DNA from: an uncultured Fibrobacter sp.
Lineage (GTDB): Bacteria > Fibrobacterota > Fibrobacteria > Fibrobacterales > Fibrobacteraceae
Length of the DNA: 38,341 nt
NCBI GenBank assembly: GCA_946413655.1
Contig: CAMKLO010000004.1
Location: forward strand, 1-38,341
Reading direction: 5' to 3'
A model generated the notes under the pieces. That model ran no database searches and was not told where the DNA came from. It saw only the letters and a list, made by a program, of their open reading frames with translations. A program made the translations under genes and the position numbers. This document shows, in pieces, positions 8,037 through 16,744 of the stretch. The stretch's first letter is position 1. Each line of letters begins with the position of its first letter.

Positions 8037-9239
8037 TTAGTTCTTCTTTTGTCCGAAGCCATGTTCGTTCATGTAGATGGCGAGGTAGTCGATAACGCCT
8101 GACTCGGCCCCCTTCACGGGTACATAACGTAAGTTGTTTTGGCTATCGGCAATGATGGCAAGACCTGCAATATAGTTTATCCAATGGTAGTCCTCATGGT
8201 ATTTGAGGGCTACTTTTTTATTGGAACCGAAAACGGCGAGCGGCATTACAAGAATGTCGTGCGAGACCATGATACTGACGCGTTTCCACTTGGACAAATT
8301 TTTGAGGATGACCTTTTGCATGAATTCTTCGGCACGTGGCTCAAGTTCATAGAGCGCATCAGGGTAGCCGCCTTCGTAAGCCCAGTGGCCCATGAGTTCA
8401 ACGGAACTTCCTTTCATGTTGAGTTTGGTTGCGTATAACGCAAGCGAATCCGCCGAAATTTTCAAGAACCAGTTTCCGGTGATGTCGTAGTTGGTGATAA
8501 GCTTAGGGAGGCTCGCTTCTCCACGTCCTTTCGATATATTGTTTGCCGTTTCGTTCGTGCGCACGAATCCCGAGGTGATGTACGAGAACTCTTCGTCGCT
8601 TTTGAGTGTTGCGCCCAAGTCTTGCGCCATCTTGATTCCATTTGCGGTGAGTTCTGTTTCGATGGCGACGTTATCTTCGCGTTCGGAATGGCGGATGATA
8701 AATACGGCTTTTTCGTCTGCGGCAAGGCTCTTGTAAACATCGGCAACGGTTGCAAAGCCGTTTTCGTCGAGCGAAATTTTGGCGGCCTGCGTAGCGGACG
8801 ATGTTGGCGGCAGATTTGCGGAGCTGGAAGACTCTGTGTCAATTCCAGACGGTTGTGAAGAAGATGTGGCCGTTTTCTGCTGTGACGATGTGGGCGTGCG
8901 TGCGGACGAACTCAGATTTCGGGTCGATGATGAAGAACGCCGATGGCTATTTCGTGAAGAACTGGATGCCTGTAGGCTGGGAACTTGCACGGAACTTGAC
9001 GATCCTGCCGAAACAGCGGATTCCGCAGAGCTCGATGTCGCGGTGCTTGAAGTCGTGGAACCGGACTGGTGCTCAAAATTTGTTTTGCTTGAAGAAGACT
9101 GGACGGAGTTGTTTTCGCTGGAACTAGAATGGTCGGAAATCGTGTCGTGCGGCGAAACGAGTGTGTTTGAGGAGTCTCCGCACGACACGATAAATGCGAG
9201 GCACGCTAAAACAGCGAATGAGGAGGCTGTGCGACGCAT
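8037..9239 (-). CDS. Lipoprotein with histidine phosphatase-superfamily domain
   Basis: The 400-residue product starts with a lipoprotein signal (CLAFIVSC, Cys about 20), then a serine-rich stalk to about residue 155, then a domain with FIIRHSERED (RH at about 183-184), the phosphohistidine motif of the phosphoglycerate mutase-like superfamily, and a later SHD motif (MVSHDILVMPL) supplying the second His. The family hydrolyses phosphate esters through a phosphohistidine; the substrate here is unknown and would be extracytoplasmic. I chose the ATG at 9239: the upstream gene's TAA ends 1 nt before it, giving a TAAAATG junction, whereas the earlier in-frame start lies inside that gene and would bury the lipobox. 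It is translationally coupled to the SUMF1-fold lipoprotein. The superfamily call is good; the function is open. Confidence 0.82.
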   Translation of the reverse strand: MRRTASSFAVLACLAFIVSCGDSSNTLVSPHDTISDHSSSSENNSVQSSSSKTNFEHQSGSTTSSTATSSSAESAVSAGSSSSVQVPSLQASSSSRNSHRRSSSSTRNLSSSARTPTSSQQKTATSSSQPSGIDTESSSSANLPPTSSATQAAKISLDENGFATVADVYKSLAADEKAVFIIRHSEREDNVAIETELTANGIKMAQDLGATLKSDEEFSYITSGFVRTNETANNISKGRGEASLPKLITNYDITGNWFLKISADSLALYATKLNMKGSSVELMGHWAYEGGYPDALYELEPRAEEFMQKVILKNLSKWKRVSIMVSHDILVMPLAVFGSNKKVALKYHEDYHWINYIAGLAIIADSQNNLRYVPVKGAESGVIDYLAIYMNEHGFGQKKN

Positions 9240-9240
9240 T

Positions 9241-11244
9241 TTACGAGCCCCACTGGTAATCGCCAGCTTCATAGACCGGATTTTCTCCGTTGAAACCGCG
9301 TGGGCGTTTAATCTTGTCGTCGAATACGGTTTTGTTGAATATGCGGAAGTCGCCGCGTTCGTAGCTCTGGAACGAAATATGGCAGAAAATGGGGCCTGCG
9401 GGCATGTATTCGCTATAGCTCATGGTGCGTTCGCCAGCCGTGTAAAGATAGTTGAAGTACTTGCCGTTTAAAACGATGTGGAGCCCGATGTTTCCGACGG
9501 TGAACCAGCGTCCTTTAGCGAGGATGTTCTCGTGGTGGGTGTCATCGTAGTCCATCACGACAAATTCTGCATCGCCGCTCTTGTCGAGGTGGAAACGGTA
9601 CTTATGGTTTCCGCCACAGCAACGCCCGTCAAAGAACCAAGTGTAGCCGCTTGCTGCAGCAATTCGAGGATCGCGGACGCTTGTGTCGGGGTGAGCGAGT
9701 TGCTCATCGGTGACGATTCGTTCGGGTTCCACGGCAGCAATAAGTTGTGCTAATGTTTTGGGGTTACTCACGGTCGGGAGACTTACCTTATTTTTAGCAT
9801 CGCTTGCGGCGCGTCTGTACAGACGGTATGGAATGCCGTCATCGCTAATCATCGTGAGTTCGTCTTCGCTGAACACGTAATAGGCGTAGGTCTTTGTGCC
9901 GCTCTTGGTGACGACGTTGAAACTGCGGTTGTTTAAGGTGTACCATTGACCTGAAACGTTCGGGAATCCAGACACGGCGGCGGTTCCGTCTTCGCCGATG
10001 ACGACGGTGTAGTCGTCGCTAATCCAAGCTTCGTCTGCGGCAGTGATTAAACGGCAGTCGCGATTCTTGTCGCCCTGACAAACTGCGGCCGAGGGGTTTG
10101 CCGCTTCACAGGGGCTGACCATTCCCGGCGGGAGTTCCGTGGACATGCCGAGTCGGAATCCCATGTCTGCGGCACCATCGCGGCTGCGGATGGCGCGACG
10201 GCTCACGCGTGCGAATTCCGCAGGTTCGCCGTAACTTCCGCCTCTTCGCGTCTTGTTGCCGCTTCCTGTAAGTTGTACCGGGTTCACCTTGTCGCCGGAT
10301 GTATAGCCTACAAGCCAATCATAGACCCATTCCCAAGAGTTTCCGCTCATGTCGTAGAGACCGAGTTTGTTCGGCTTCTTGGTGGCGACATCGTGGGATT
10401 TGCCTCCGCTGTTTTCGGAATACCATGCCACGTCATCGACGTTGTTGCTTCCTGAAAATTTGAATTTATCCGCGACACCGTCTTTGCCGCCGCGGGCTGC
10501 GAATTCCCATTCAGCATCAGTCAGCAAACGGTATTGGCGCCCTGTTTTTTGCCCTAATTTGCAGGCGAAGTTGTTGGCGTCAAACCAGCTTACGCCAATT
10601 TTGGGCGCCTTGTCCGATTCCCAGGCATTCTTTTTTCCGCCCATGACGGCATTCCACTGCGCAATGGTGACTTCCGTATTGGAGGCATGATATTCGCTGA
10701 CGGTTACATTGTGTGATGGCGTCTCGTAAATTTTGTCCTGTTCGGCGCAGTTGTCGCATCCACGCGTATAAGAACCTCCTGCCACATACACCATGTTGAA
10801 CGCGACACCATTGACGGTATCGGCAAAATTTGCAGGCGAGGTGTAAACAAAGGATGTCGCGCTAGAACTGGATGTGCTCTGTACAGTTGAAGATTTGCCT
10901 TGCTCCGTTGTCGAAGAGGAACTTCTGTGCGAACGCCTGCTGGATGATTCCGGCTGAGTCCCCGCGGAAGTTGCCGATGAAGCTACGGACGAAGTTCCTG
11001 AAGAAGGTGCCGATACAGTCCCATTACTCGACGACGAATTTGACCCGCTGTTTCCAGCGGAACTGCTATTCGATAAATTGCTATCTGGAGTGGAATCAGT
11101 TCCAGACGAAGCCGAATCGACAGCTACAGATGAAAGATTGATTTCTGGTCCGGAAACATCATTACTAGAAGAATCCGAACAACTCCAAAGCATCCCCACC
11201 GCGCAACAACACGCAGCGAATACACCCGAGGAAAGTATGCGCAT
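9241..11244 (-). CDS. Lipoprotein with SUMF1/formylglycine-generating-enzyme fold
   Basis: The 667-residue product has a lipoprotein signal (GMLWSC, Cys about 22), a serine-rich stalk to about residue 135, then a domain with MVYVAGGSYTRG, NTEVTIAQWNAVMG, GVSWFDANNFACKL, RLLTDAEWEFAARGG, NKLGLYDMSGNSWEWVYDW and RRGGSYG...MGFRLG, the order of motifs in SUMF1/FGE-fold proteins. The segment between RRGGSYG and MGFRLG lacks the paired cysteines of true formylglycine-generating enzymes, so it is probably a binding or structural relative. About 300 C-terminal residues form modules I do not recognise (GQWYTLNN, FDGRCCGG). I chose the ATG at 11244, with GGAGG 5 nt upstream; the GTG at 11250 overlaps that site. 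It is first in an operon with the phosphatase-like lipoprotein. Confidence 0.85.
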   Translation of the reverse strand: MRILSSGVFAACCCAVGMLWSCSDSSSNDVSGPEINLSSVAVDSASSGTDSTPDSNLSNSSSAGNSGSNSSSSNGTVSAPSSGTSSVASSATSAGTQPESSSRRSHRSSSSTTEQGKSSTVQSTSSSSATSFVYTSPANFADTVNGVAFNMVYVAGGSYTRGCDNCAEQDKIYETPSHNVTVSEYHASNTEVTIAQWNAVMGGKKNAWESDKAPKIGVSWFDANNFACKLGQKTGRQYRLLTDAEWEFAARGGKDGVADKFKFSGSNNVDDVAWYSENSGGKSHDVATKKPNKLGLYDMSGNSWEWVYDWLVGYTSGDKVNPVQLTGSGNKTRRGGSYGEPAEFARVSRRAIRSRDGAADMGFRLGMSTELPPGMVSPCEAANPSAAVCQGDKNRDCRLITAADEAWISDDYTVVIGEDGTAAVSGFPNVSGQWYTLNNRSFNVVTKSGTKTYAYYVFSEDELTMISDDGIPYRLYRRAASDAKNKVSLPTVSNPKTLAQLIAAVEPERIVTDEQLAHPDTSVRDPRIAAASGYTWFFDGRCCGGNHKYRFHLDKSGDAEFVVMDYDDTHHENILAKGRWFTVGNIGLHIVLNGKYFNYLYTAGERTMSYSEYMPAGPIFCHISFQSYERGDFRIFNKTVFDDKIKRPRGFNGENPVYEAGDYQWGS

Positions 11245-11478
11245 GAGCACCTCCTTCGAGCTACAAACCTAACCCATTTAAAATATATATCTAAAAATTT
11301 TAAAAAGGAATGTGAAATCATGTAATCGTTTCTTTACCATGTTATTCCATCATATATATGGAATCGGCAAACTTTAACCCGTAAATAAAACCCTTGGTTT
11401 TATGTCGCGGTTTCATGGCGAAGTTCGTCATTATTCTATCTTTACGAGAAAAAGCAAGTTATTTTTCGAGGTCATGAA
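11245..11478. promoter_or_regulatory. Divergent intergenic region upstream of the lipoprotein operon and dxr
   Basis: This AT-rich region separates divergent starts and must hold promoters for both directions. Candidate AT-rich -10-like words (TATATAT near 11285 and 11353) are visible, but no box pair is convincing. No gene is seen in it. Confidence 0.4.
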
Positions 11479-12627
11479 ATGAAAAATGTAGTCCTTTTAG
11501 GCGCCACCGGTTCTATCGGTACATCCAGCGTCGATGTCATCCAGCAACATTCTGACATTTTCAACCTTTATGCGGTTGCAGCGAATAGCAGTGTCGAAAA
11601 GGTTGCAGAAATCGTTCGCAAGTATAACGTTGAACGCGTCTGCATGTTCAACGAAATTGCCGCAAAGGAACTCGAAATCGTGCTTGGCAAGAAAGTGCTC
11701 GCTGGCATGGATGGACTCTGCGAACTCGCTGCCGACCCGAAAGCGGACATCATCATTAACGCCTTGATGGGCGCTGTGGGCTGCCTCCCGACGATTACCG
11801 CCATCGAACATGGCAAGCATGTGGCTCTAGCCAATAAAGAGACGATGGTCATGGCAGGCCCGGTCATTTGGGACAAACTTGCAGAAAATCCGAAGTCTTT
11901 CATCACGCCCATTGACTCCGAACATAGTGCCATTTTCCAGTGCCTCGAAGGTGGCAAGCGCGAATCCGAAGTGGAATTCCTCGAAATTACGGCTTCGGGC
12001 GGCCCGTTCCGCGAATGGCCTATTGAAAAGTTTAAAAACATCACCGTGGCAGATGCCCTCAATCATCCGGTGTGGAGCATGGGCAAAAAGATTACGATTG
12101 ACTCTGCTTCCATGATGAACAAGGGCCTCGAAGTGCTCGAAGCTCACTTCTTGTTCCACATTCCGTATGACCAGATTAAGGTTGTGGTTCACCCGCAGTC
12201 GATGGTGCATTCGCTGGTGCAGTTCCGCGACGGTTCCTTGATGGCACAGCTCGGCGCTCCCGACATGCGCATCCCGATTCAGGTGGCGCTCACATGGCCC
12301 GACCGCCTGAAGCTTGAAACCAAGCGTCTTGATTTACCAACGCTTGCAAAGCTCACGTTCTTCGAACCGGACTTCAATAAGTTCCGTTGCCTAGCCCTTG
12401 CGTTTGAAGCCGGTCGCCGTGGCGGCATCGTCCCCTCCATGATGAACGCCGCAAACGAAGTCCTCGTGGATCGTTTCCTCAAGGGAAACCTCAAGTTCAC
12501 GGACATCCCGAAGTACGTGGAAATGGTGATGGACAAGGCCCCGAATGTCACAGGCCACCTTTCGCTGGAGCAAGTGCTCGAAGCCGACAAGGAAGCCCGC
12601 CGCATGACGGAAGGATTTTTGAAGTAA
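11479..12627 (+). CDS. dxr: 1-deoxy-D-xylulose 5-phosphate reductoisomerase
   Basis: The 382-residue product carries the family motifs in order: LLGATGSIGTSSVDVI (NADPH-binding loop), LANKETMVMAG, PIDSEHSAIFQ (metal ligands D and E), ITASGGPFRE (substrate loop), MNKGLEVLEAHFLF and VHPQSMVHSLV. It converts DXP to MEP with NADPH, the second step of the non-mevalonate isoprenoid pathway, so it supplies the precursors used by uppS. A GAGG site lies 8 nt before the ATG. It has its own upstream region because the cdsA-dxr junction is interrupted by accessory lipoprotein genes, and it is followed by a terminator near 12750. Confidence 0.97.
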   Translation: MKNVVLLGATGSIGTSSVDVIQQHSDIFNLYAVAANSSVEKVAEIVRKYNVERVCMFNEIAAKELEIVLGKKVLAGMDGLCELAADPKADIIINALMGAVGCLPTITAIEHGKHVALANKETMVMAGPVIWDKLAENPKSFITPIDSEHSAIFQCLEGGKRESEVEFLEITASGGPFREWPIEKFKNITVADALNHPVWSMGKKITIDSASMMNKGLEVLEAHFLFHIPYDQIKVVVHPQSMVHSLVQFRDGSLMAQLGAPDMRIPIQVALTWPDRLKLETKRLDLPTLAKLTFFEPDFNKFRCLALAFEAGRRGGIVPSMMNAANEVLVDRFLKGNLKFTDIPKYVEMVMDKAPNVTGHLSLEQVLEADKEARRMTEGFLK

Positions 12628-12634
12628 TCGAATT

Positions 12635-12712
12635 GTCATCCTGAGGCTGTAAAGCCGAAGGATCCAGTTAAGTCTTGAAATGCACTGGATTCCTCGCTTT
12701 GCTCGGAATGAC
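12635..12712. repeat. Paired, inverted copies of the dispersed intergenic repeat
   Basis: The left half reads GTCATCCTGAG...GAAGGATCCAGT (12635-12668) and contains its own GGCT-GTAA-AGCC hairpin. The right half, on the other strand, reads GTCATTCCGAG...GAGGAATCCAGT (12712 back to about 12684). The halves are imperfect inverted copies and could fold into one long hairpin just downstream of dxr. Confidence 0.75.
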
Positions 12713-12731
12713 GTATGCCTAGAGAATGTCA

Positions 12732-12760
12732 CCCCGACCCTTGTGCCGGGGCCTTTTTTT
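12732..12760 (+). terminator. Rho-independent terminator after dxr
   Basis: CCCCG (12732-12736) pairs with CGGGG (12747-12751) across a 10-nt loop and is followed, after CC, by seven T residues (12754-12760). Confidence 0.75.
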
Positions 12761-12829
12761 ACGGAAACATCCTTTTCGCGCGAAGAAAATATATTTTAGA
12801 AGTATCCACAAAAAACAACTACTTCTAAT

Positions 12830-13777
12830 ATGGATAATTCGATTACATTACCAGGGAGCGACCAAGCCAAAACTGCCGATGCTAAGGCTTGGCTGCGGTT
12901 CTTGCAGGTTTTTACGTTGACGTTAGGCTCAGGATTGATGCTGGCGGGCATCATTTTCTTTTTTGCCTACAACTGGGAGCTGATGCACCGTTTCGTAAAA
13001 TTGGGCATCGCCGTGGCGTTAATTCTTGCGGTTTTTGCGGTGACAATGACCGTGAAAATGAGCGACTTCACTCGCAAAATTGCTGTATCTGTCCTGTGTG
13101 GGCTTGTGGGCGTGTTTTGGGCTATATTCGGACAGGTTTATCAGACCACGGCCGACTCTTACGTATTTTTCCTCACATGGGCATGCTGCATCTTAGTATG
13201 GGTGTATATCGCTGATTTCTATCCGCTTTGGGCGATTTTTATTGTTCTTGTGTCGATGGGCGTAATTCCGCTATTTCCAGATAACAGTTGGTTTCTGACT
13301 CTGCTGATGCTCTACGGCGCGGTGTGGACAGCGTTCTTTATTTTTGCTCCAAAATATCTGCTGAATTTGTCTGCTCCGCCGTCTTGGTTTATTAGCAATA
13401 TGTTTGTGATTGAATTTGGTATGGCGGTGTTTGTTGTGTGCCTTGTGATTTTTCGTGAAACGGATATGCTTAATGGCGGAATAACTGCGCTTAATCTTCT
13501 GATGGCTTTGGTCGTAACAGTTGCTACAATATGGTATTCGCTGAGGCAAAAAAATATATGGCTATATTCAATGTTGTTCGTAGGTGCGCTGATTGTGCTG
13601 GAATGCGTGTTTATCAAATGTCTCACACATGAATTTGGTGGACTATTGCTTCACTTGATACTGAGTACAGCAACCACAATAGGAACCGCTTTTGCTATTG
13701 CAGTACAATACCAAAAGTGGAAAAAAGAAAAATCTGAAACGTCAACAAATCAATCGGTAATTGACAATGGAAAATAA
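12830..13777 (+). CDS. DUF2157-type polytopic membrane protein
   Basis: The 315-residue protein has a short soluble N-terminus followed by eight or more hydrophobic helices. The segments AWLRFLQVFTLTLGSGLMLAG, IIFFFAYNWELMHRFVKLGI and GVFWAIFGQVYQTTAD fit the conserved start of DUF2157 proteins. It is the first gene of a three-gene set in which each gene overlaps the next: an 11-nt overlap with the DUF4401-like gene, then ATGA with the GDYXXLXY gene. This triad occurs together in many bacteria and is thought to form an inner-membrane complex of unknown role. The family assignment is from remembered motifs. No strong Shine-Dalgarno site is visible; the leader is AT-rich and follows the dxr terminator. 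Confidence 0.85.
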   Translation: MDNSITLPGSDQAKTADAKAWLRFLQVFTLTLGSGLMLAGIIFFFAYNWELMHRFVKLGIAVALILAVFAVTMTVKMSDFTRKIAVSVLCGLVGVFWAIFGQVYQTTADSYVFFLTWACCILVWVYIADFYPLWAIFIVLVSMGVIPLFPDNSWFLTLLMLYGAVWTAFFIFAPKYLLNLSAPPSWFISNMFVIEFGMAVFVVCLVIFRETDMLNGGITALNLLMALVVTVATIWYSLRQKNIWLYSMLFVGALIVLECVFIKCLTHEFGGLLLHLILSTATTIGTAFAIAVQYQKWKKEKSETSTNQSVIDNGK

Positions 13778-14735
13778 CAGCCATAAATCTAAACATTTGC
13801 CTTGGCCCTTGTTGATTGTGATGGGTTTGGGTGGAGTAATCATTGTCGCACTGTTGGTTGGCATGGTGGCGATTAATGTGCGTGACAACAAGATTGTGTA
13901 CGTTGTGTTTTCGGTAATTGCGATTATTTTAGCAATTGCGGTTTCGCGAAGCGATGAGTCAGAGGACAAAGAAGTAAAATCGCTGTTGGCATCATATCCG
14001 CTGTTTATCATCGGCTTTACATTCGGGTATATCGCGGGAATCGATTTCTTGACGCAGACTCTGGTGCTGCAATTTGTGGTAGCCCTTTTATCATTTGCGC
14101 TGAGCAAGATTCATTTATGCCGGCAGATGCTGCTCTGTTATGCTTCGGTAGTACTGCCGTTCATTTTCTTCTCGTATTTTGACCATTTATTCTCTGGTCG
14201 TGCCATGAAAGATGGCAATATCGAAATGTCCTGTTTTGCGATTATCGTTGCCTATATGGGTATATTTGCCGCGACCATCAAAGATAATTGGTTTGCCTCG
14301 ACCGCGATTGGAGATTATTTGAAAACCATCAGGTTTGCGACCGCCGCTGTATCAGTAGCGCTTTTATGGTTTATTCACAGAGACAATACTGCTTTTGCAA
14401 TATTTTTTGCAATAATCAGTTTCGTTATTGCCTGTATCTTGCTGCGTAAATATGTTACGGGCAAAAGGCTGATCGAGGGGTATGTGCTTGCACTGCTATG
14501 TTGTGCATCTACGGCTGCGTATCCCGCGATGGCTCTGCCGATTACGGGAATGCTTTTATCGTTTTGGCTTCTCGACTATGTGTGCTTGGTTATCTTTTCT
14601 GTAGCGTTTATATGTGGAATATCGTTCTTCTATTACGATTTACAGATGTTGCTGATAAACAAGTCGTATCTGCTGATGGCTTCGGGAGCGTTATTCCTGC
14701 TTGCGTTTTACTACATTAAGCGAGTGACCAAATGA
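13767..14735 (+). CDS. DUF4401-like polytopic membrane protein
   Basis: The 322-residue product has a positively charged N-terminus (NNSHKSKHLPWP) and about ten hydrophobic segments. It sits between DUF2157 and GDYXXLXY genes, where the middle partner is usually a DUF4401 protein, and its RDNKIVYVVFSVIAI-like second helix pair fits that family loosely. The ATG at 13767 overlaps the previous gene by 11 nt; an upstream in-frame TTG at 13761 has no advantage. The stop overlaps the next start as ATGA. The assignment leans on gene order, so another DUF of the same triad is possible. Confidence 0.75.
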   Translation: MENNSHKSKHLPWPLLIVMGLGGVIIVALLVGMVAINVRDNKIVYVVFSVIAIILAIAVSRSDESEDKEVKSLLASYPLFIIGFTFGYIAGIDFLTQTLVLQFVVALLSFALSKIHLCRQMLLCYASVVLPFIFFSYFDHLFSGRAMKDGNIEMSCFAIIVAYMGIFAATIKDNWFASTAIGDYLKTIRFATAAVSVALLWFIHRDNTAFAIFFAIISFVIACILLRKYVTGKRLIEGYVLALLCCASTAAYPAMALPITGMLLSFWLLDYVCLVIFSVAFICGISFFYYDLQMLLINKSYLLMASGALFLLAFYYIKRVTK

Positions 14736-15208
14736 GCAAAAAGTATAAAATTGTATTGGCCGCCAACCTGATATTGGTACTTGCGTTCTTTGCCTTTTCG
14801 GTGATACAAAAAGAAACGCTGATTGGCAAAGGCACTGAGGTTTTGCTGCGCCTTGCGCCCGTTGACCCACGTTCACTTATGCAGGGCGACTATATGGCGT
14901 TGAATTATCAAATTTTGCGCCAGATTGACTACAAATCTAAATCCGGTTACGTCGTGGTAAAAGTGGGCAGCGACAGGGTGGCGGAATTTGTACGCTTTCA
15001 GGACGGTAAGGATGTGAACGATGGAGAACTTATAGTCCGTTATTCGAGACATAAGGGAAGGTTGACTATCGGAGCGGACAACTACTTTTTCCAGGAAGGT
15101 TCTGCAAAAAAGTTCGAAAATGCCAAATATGGCTTGCTAAAAGTAGATCCCGATGGCAACAGCATACTCATTGGATTATGCAATGAAGATGGGCGATTGA
15201 TTGAATAG
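14732..15208 (+). CDS. GDYXXLXY domain protein
   Basis: The 158-residue product has one N-terminal membrane helix (IVLAANLILVLAFFAFSVI) followed by an extracytoplasmic domain containing LAPVDPRSLMQGDYMALNY, which carries the exact GDYxxLxY motif that names the family. It is the last of the triad and starts within the stop of the preceding gene (ATGA), so the three are probably translated together. The role is unknown; the conserved context suggests the domain is displayed outside the membrane by its two polytopic partners. Confidence 0.92.
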   Translation: MSKKYKIVLAANLILVLAFFAFSVIQKETLIGKGTEVLLRLAPVDPRSLMQGDYMALNYQILRQIDYKSKSGYVVVKVGSDRVAEFVRFQDGKDVNDGELIVRYSRHKGRLTIGADNYFFQEGSAKKFENAKYGLLKVDPDGNSILIGLCNEDGRLIE

Positions 15209-15210
15209 AT

Positions 15211-15330
15211 GAAACGTTGTAAATTGTTGTCGGTTGTAAACTACAACAATAAAAAATAGTTTACATTAAGATTTGAAATTTATTATGAGCTTAGATTAAT
15301 ATAAAACGTTCCTAATTCTAGAAACGTTGT
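15211..15330 (+). promoter_or_regulatory. Inverted repeats and AACGTT words upstream of the esterase
   Basis: Two perfect inverted repeats share a base: ATTGTTGT (15223-15230) with ACAACAAT (15243-15250), and TGTAAACTA (15235-15243) with TAGTTTACA (15257-15265), so they could form alternative hairpins. GAAACGTTGT occurs at 15211-15220 and again at 15321-15330, with another AACGTT near 15305. These are candidate operator or RNA switch elements for the esterase; no regulator is identified. Confidence 0.45.
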
Positions 15331-15344
15331 TGATTGGAGTGTGT

Positions 15345-16643
15345 ATGAAAAAAGTAGTCCTAGCGGTAGGATTTACCGCTGTATTTGCGTTTGCCCAATG
15401 GGGCGGCGGTTTCGGGGGCCCACAAGGGAGCGGCGGCGTTCCGAATTCCGATAAAACAGCCGATGTGAACTACGTTGGCGATGGAAAACCCTACCATACG
15501 CTGGACATCTACATTCCTAAGCAGGCTAAGGAATCGTACCCGGTGGTCATCCACACGTACGGAAGCGCTTGGAGCATGAACAACATGAAAGGCTCCGCGG
15601 ACTTGAGCACTATCTGTGCGGCTTATGCCAAGGCGGGCTATGCCGTCGTGACTCCGAACCATCGTTCGGCAAGCGATGCCATATATCCGGCGCAGTTGCA
15701 CGACATCAAGGCCGTGGTGCGCTTTGTCCGCGGCAATGCGGCCAAGTACAAGTTCGACACGAATTTTGTGGCCGTTTCCGGGTTTTCTTCGGGCGGTCAT
15801 CTTTCGAGCCTTGTGGCGACGACTTGCGGTTTGAAAGAAGGCAAGTCCGGCTCGGTGACGGTGGACCTGGTCGGTGACCTCGGCGAATTTACGTCGTTCA
15901 GCAGCTGTGCTGATGCTGCCGTGCTCTGGTCTCCTCCGACTGACATCTACACGATGAACCCCATCAGCATGGGCGGTTCCGGAACAATGGAAGGGAAATT
16001 CATTGGCGCGGAACGTGAAGGCAACAAGGACAAGTGGATGGTCGCCAGTTCGCCGTACTATGCGAGCGAGGACGATCCGCCGGTTATCATTTTCCACGGA
16101 ACTGCCGATAAGGTCGTGAACATCGAACAGAGCAAGGAACTTTACGACTCTCTCAAGCATCACAATGTGGTGGTGGAATTGGACACGGTGCCGAACGGTG
16201 AGCATGGCGGCAACGTGATGTACGCAACCGAAAACCTGAACAAGGCGGTCGCCTTCTTGGATAAGGCTCGCGAGGCAAAGAAGGCTGCAGTGAAGCCTGC
16301 GGATTCTACTGCGGTAGCGGATACCTCGAAAAAGGATACCGTGGTTGCTGATACGTCAAAAAAGGACACTACGGTAAAAGATTCTACCGCAAAGGATTCG
16401 ACAATCGCGTTGCCCTTGCTTTCGGGCCGTTCTTTTGGGGTCGAAATCCGTAGAAATCGGTTGCTAGTTCGTGGTGAATCAGAAGTATTCCGCTATACGA
16501 TTGTCTCTGTCAACGGTTCCCGCAAGTTTAGCGGTATTTTCCGCAAGGAACTTGACCTGTCGGCCTTGCCGGTCGGCATGTACGGAATCAAGGTGAAAGC
16601 GTCTTCGGGTGTGACAAATATCATTCGATTCGTTCGAAAATAG
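15345..16643 (+). CDS. Secreted alpha/beta-hydrolase esterase (carbohydrate esterase-like)
   Basis: The 432-residue product has a signal peptide (KKVVLAVGFTAVFAFA) and an alpha/beta-hydrolase domain with a GFSSG nucleophile elbow (Ser about 148), Asp about 255 in HGTADKVV and His about 287 in NGEHGG, a complete triad. HTYGSAW corresponds to the oxyanion-hole segment. A threonine/lysine-rich linker with repeated ADTSKKDTVV units follows, then a C-terminal domain ending LPVGMYGIKVKASSGVTN, which resembles type IX sorting domains. It lies directly before two GH9 genes, so deacetylation or deferuloylation of plant polysaccharide is likely but inferred. I chose the ATG at 15345 because TTGGAG lies 5 nt upstream; an in-frame TTG at 15327 precedes the site. 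Confidence 0.88.
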   Translation: MKKVVLAVGFTAVFAFAQWGGGFGGPQGSGGVPNSDKTADVNYVGDGKPYHTLDIYIPKQAKESYPVVIHTYGSAWSMNNMKGSADLSTICAAYAKAGYAVVTPNHRSASDAIYPAQLHDIKAVVRFVRGNAAKYKFDTNFVAVSGFSSGGHLSSLVATTCGLKEGKSGSVTVDLVGDLGEFTSFSSCADAAVLWSPPTDIYTMNPISMGGSGTMEGKFIGAEREGNKDKWMVASSPYYASEDDPPVIIFHGTADKVVNIEQSKELYDSLKHHNVVVELDTVPNGEHGGNVMYATENLNKAVAFLDKAREAKKAAVKPADSTAVADTSKKDTVVADTSKKDTTVKDSTAKDSTIALPLLSGRSFGVEIRRNRLLVRGESEVFRYTIVSVNGSRKFSGIFRKELDLSALPVGMYGIKVKASSGVTNIIRFVRK

Positions 16644-16665
16644 CGTATTGGGTACAGTTGTAACC

Positions 16666-16702
16666 AGATTGTCCAATAAAAAATGGGCAATCTTTTTTTT
16701 TT
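16666..16702 (+). terminator. Terminator after the esterase
   Basis: AGATTGTCC (16666-16674) pairs with GGGCAATCT (16685-16693), with one G-T pair, around a 10-nt A-rich loop, and is followed by a run of about nine T residues. It separates the esterase from the first GH9 gene. Confidence 0.8.
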
Positions 16703-16744
16703 AGGGTAGATTATATTTGGTGATTTTCACAAGGAGTGTCTTTT

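Noticed and set aside
8779..9471. 230-codon open frame on the plus strand
   Set aside because: It overlaps the serine-rich stalk and start of the phosphatase-like lipoprotein and the end of the SUMF1-fold gene, which have clear motifs; the composition is a mirror artefact.
9241..11244. Assignment as a true formylglycine-generating enzyme (sulfatase activator)
   Set aside because: The cysteine pair required for catalysis is absent from the segment after RRGGSYG, and the protein is a surface lipoprotein.
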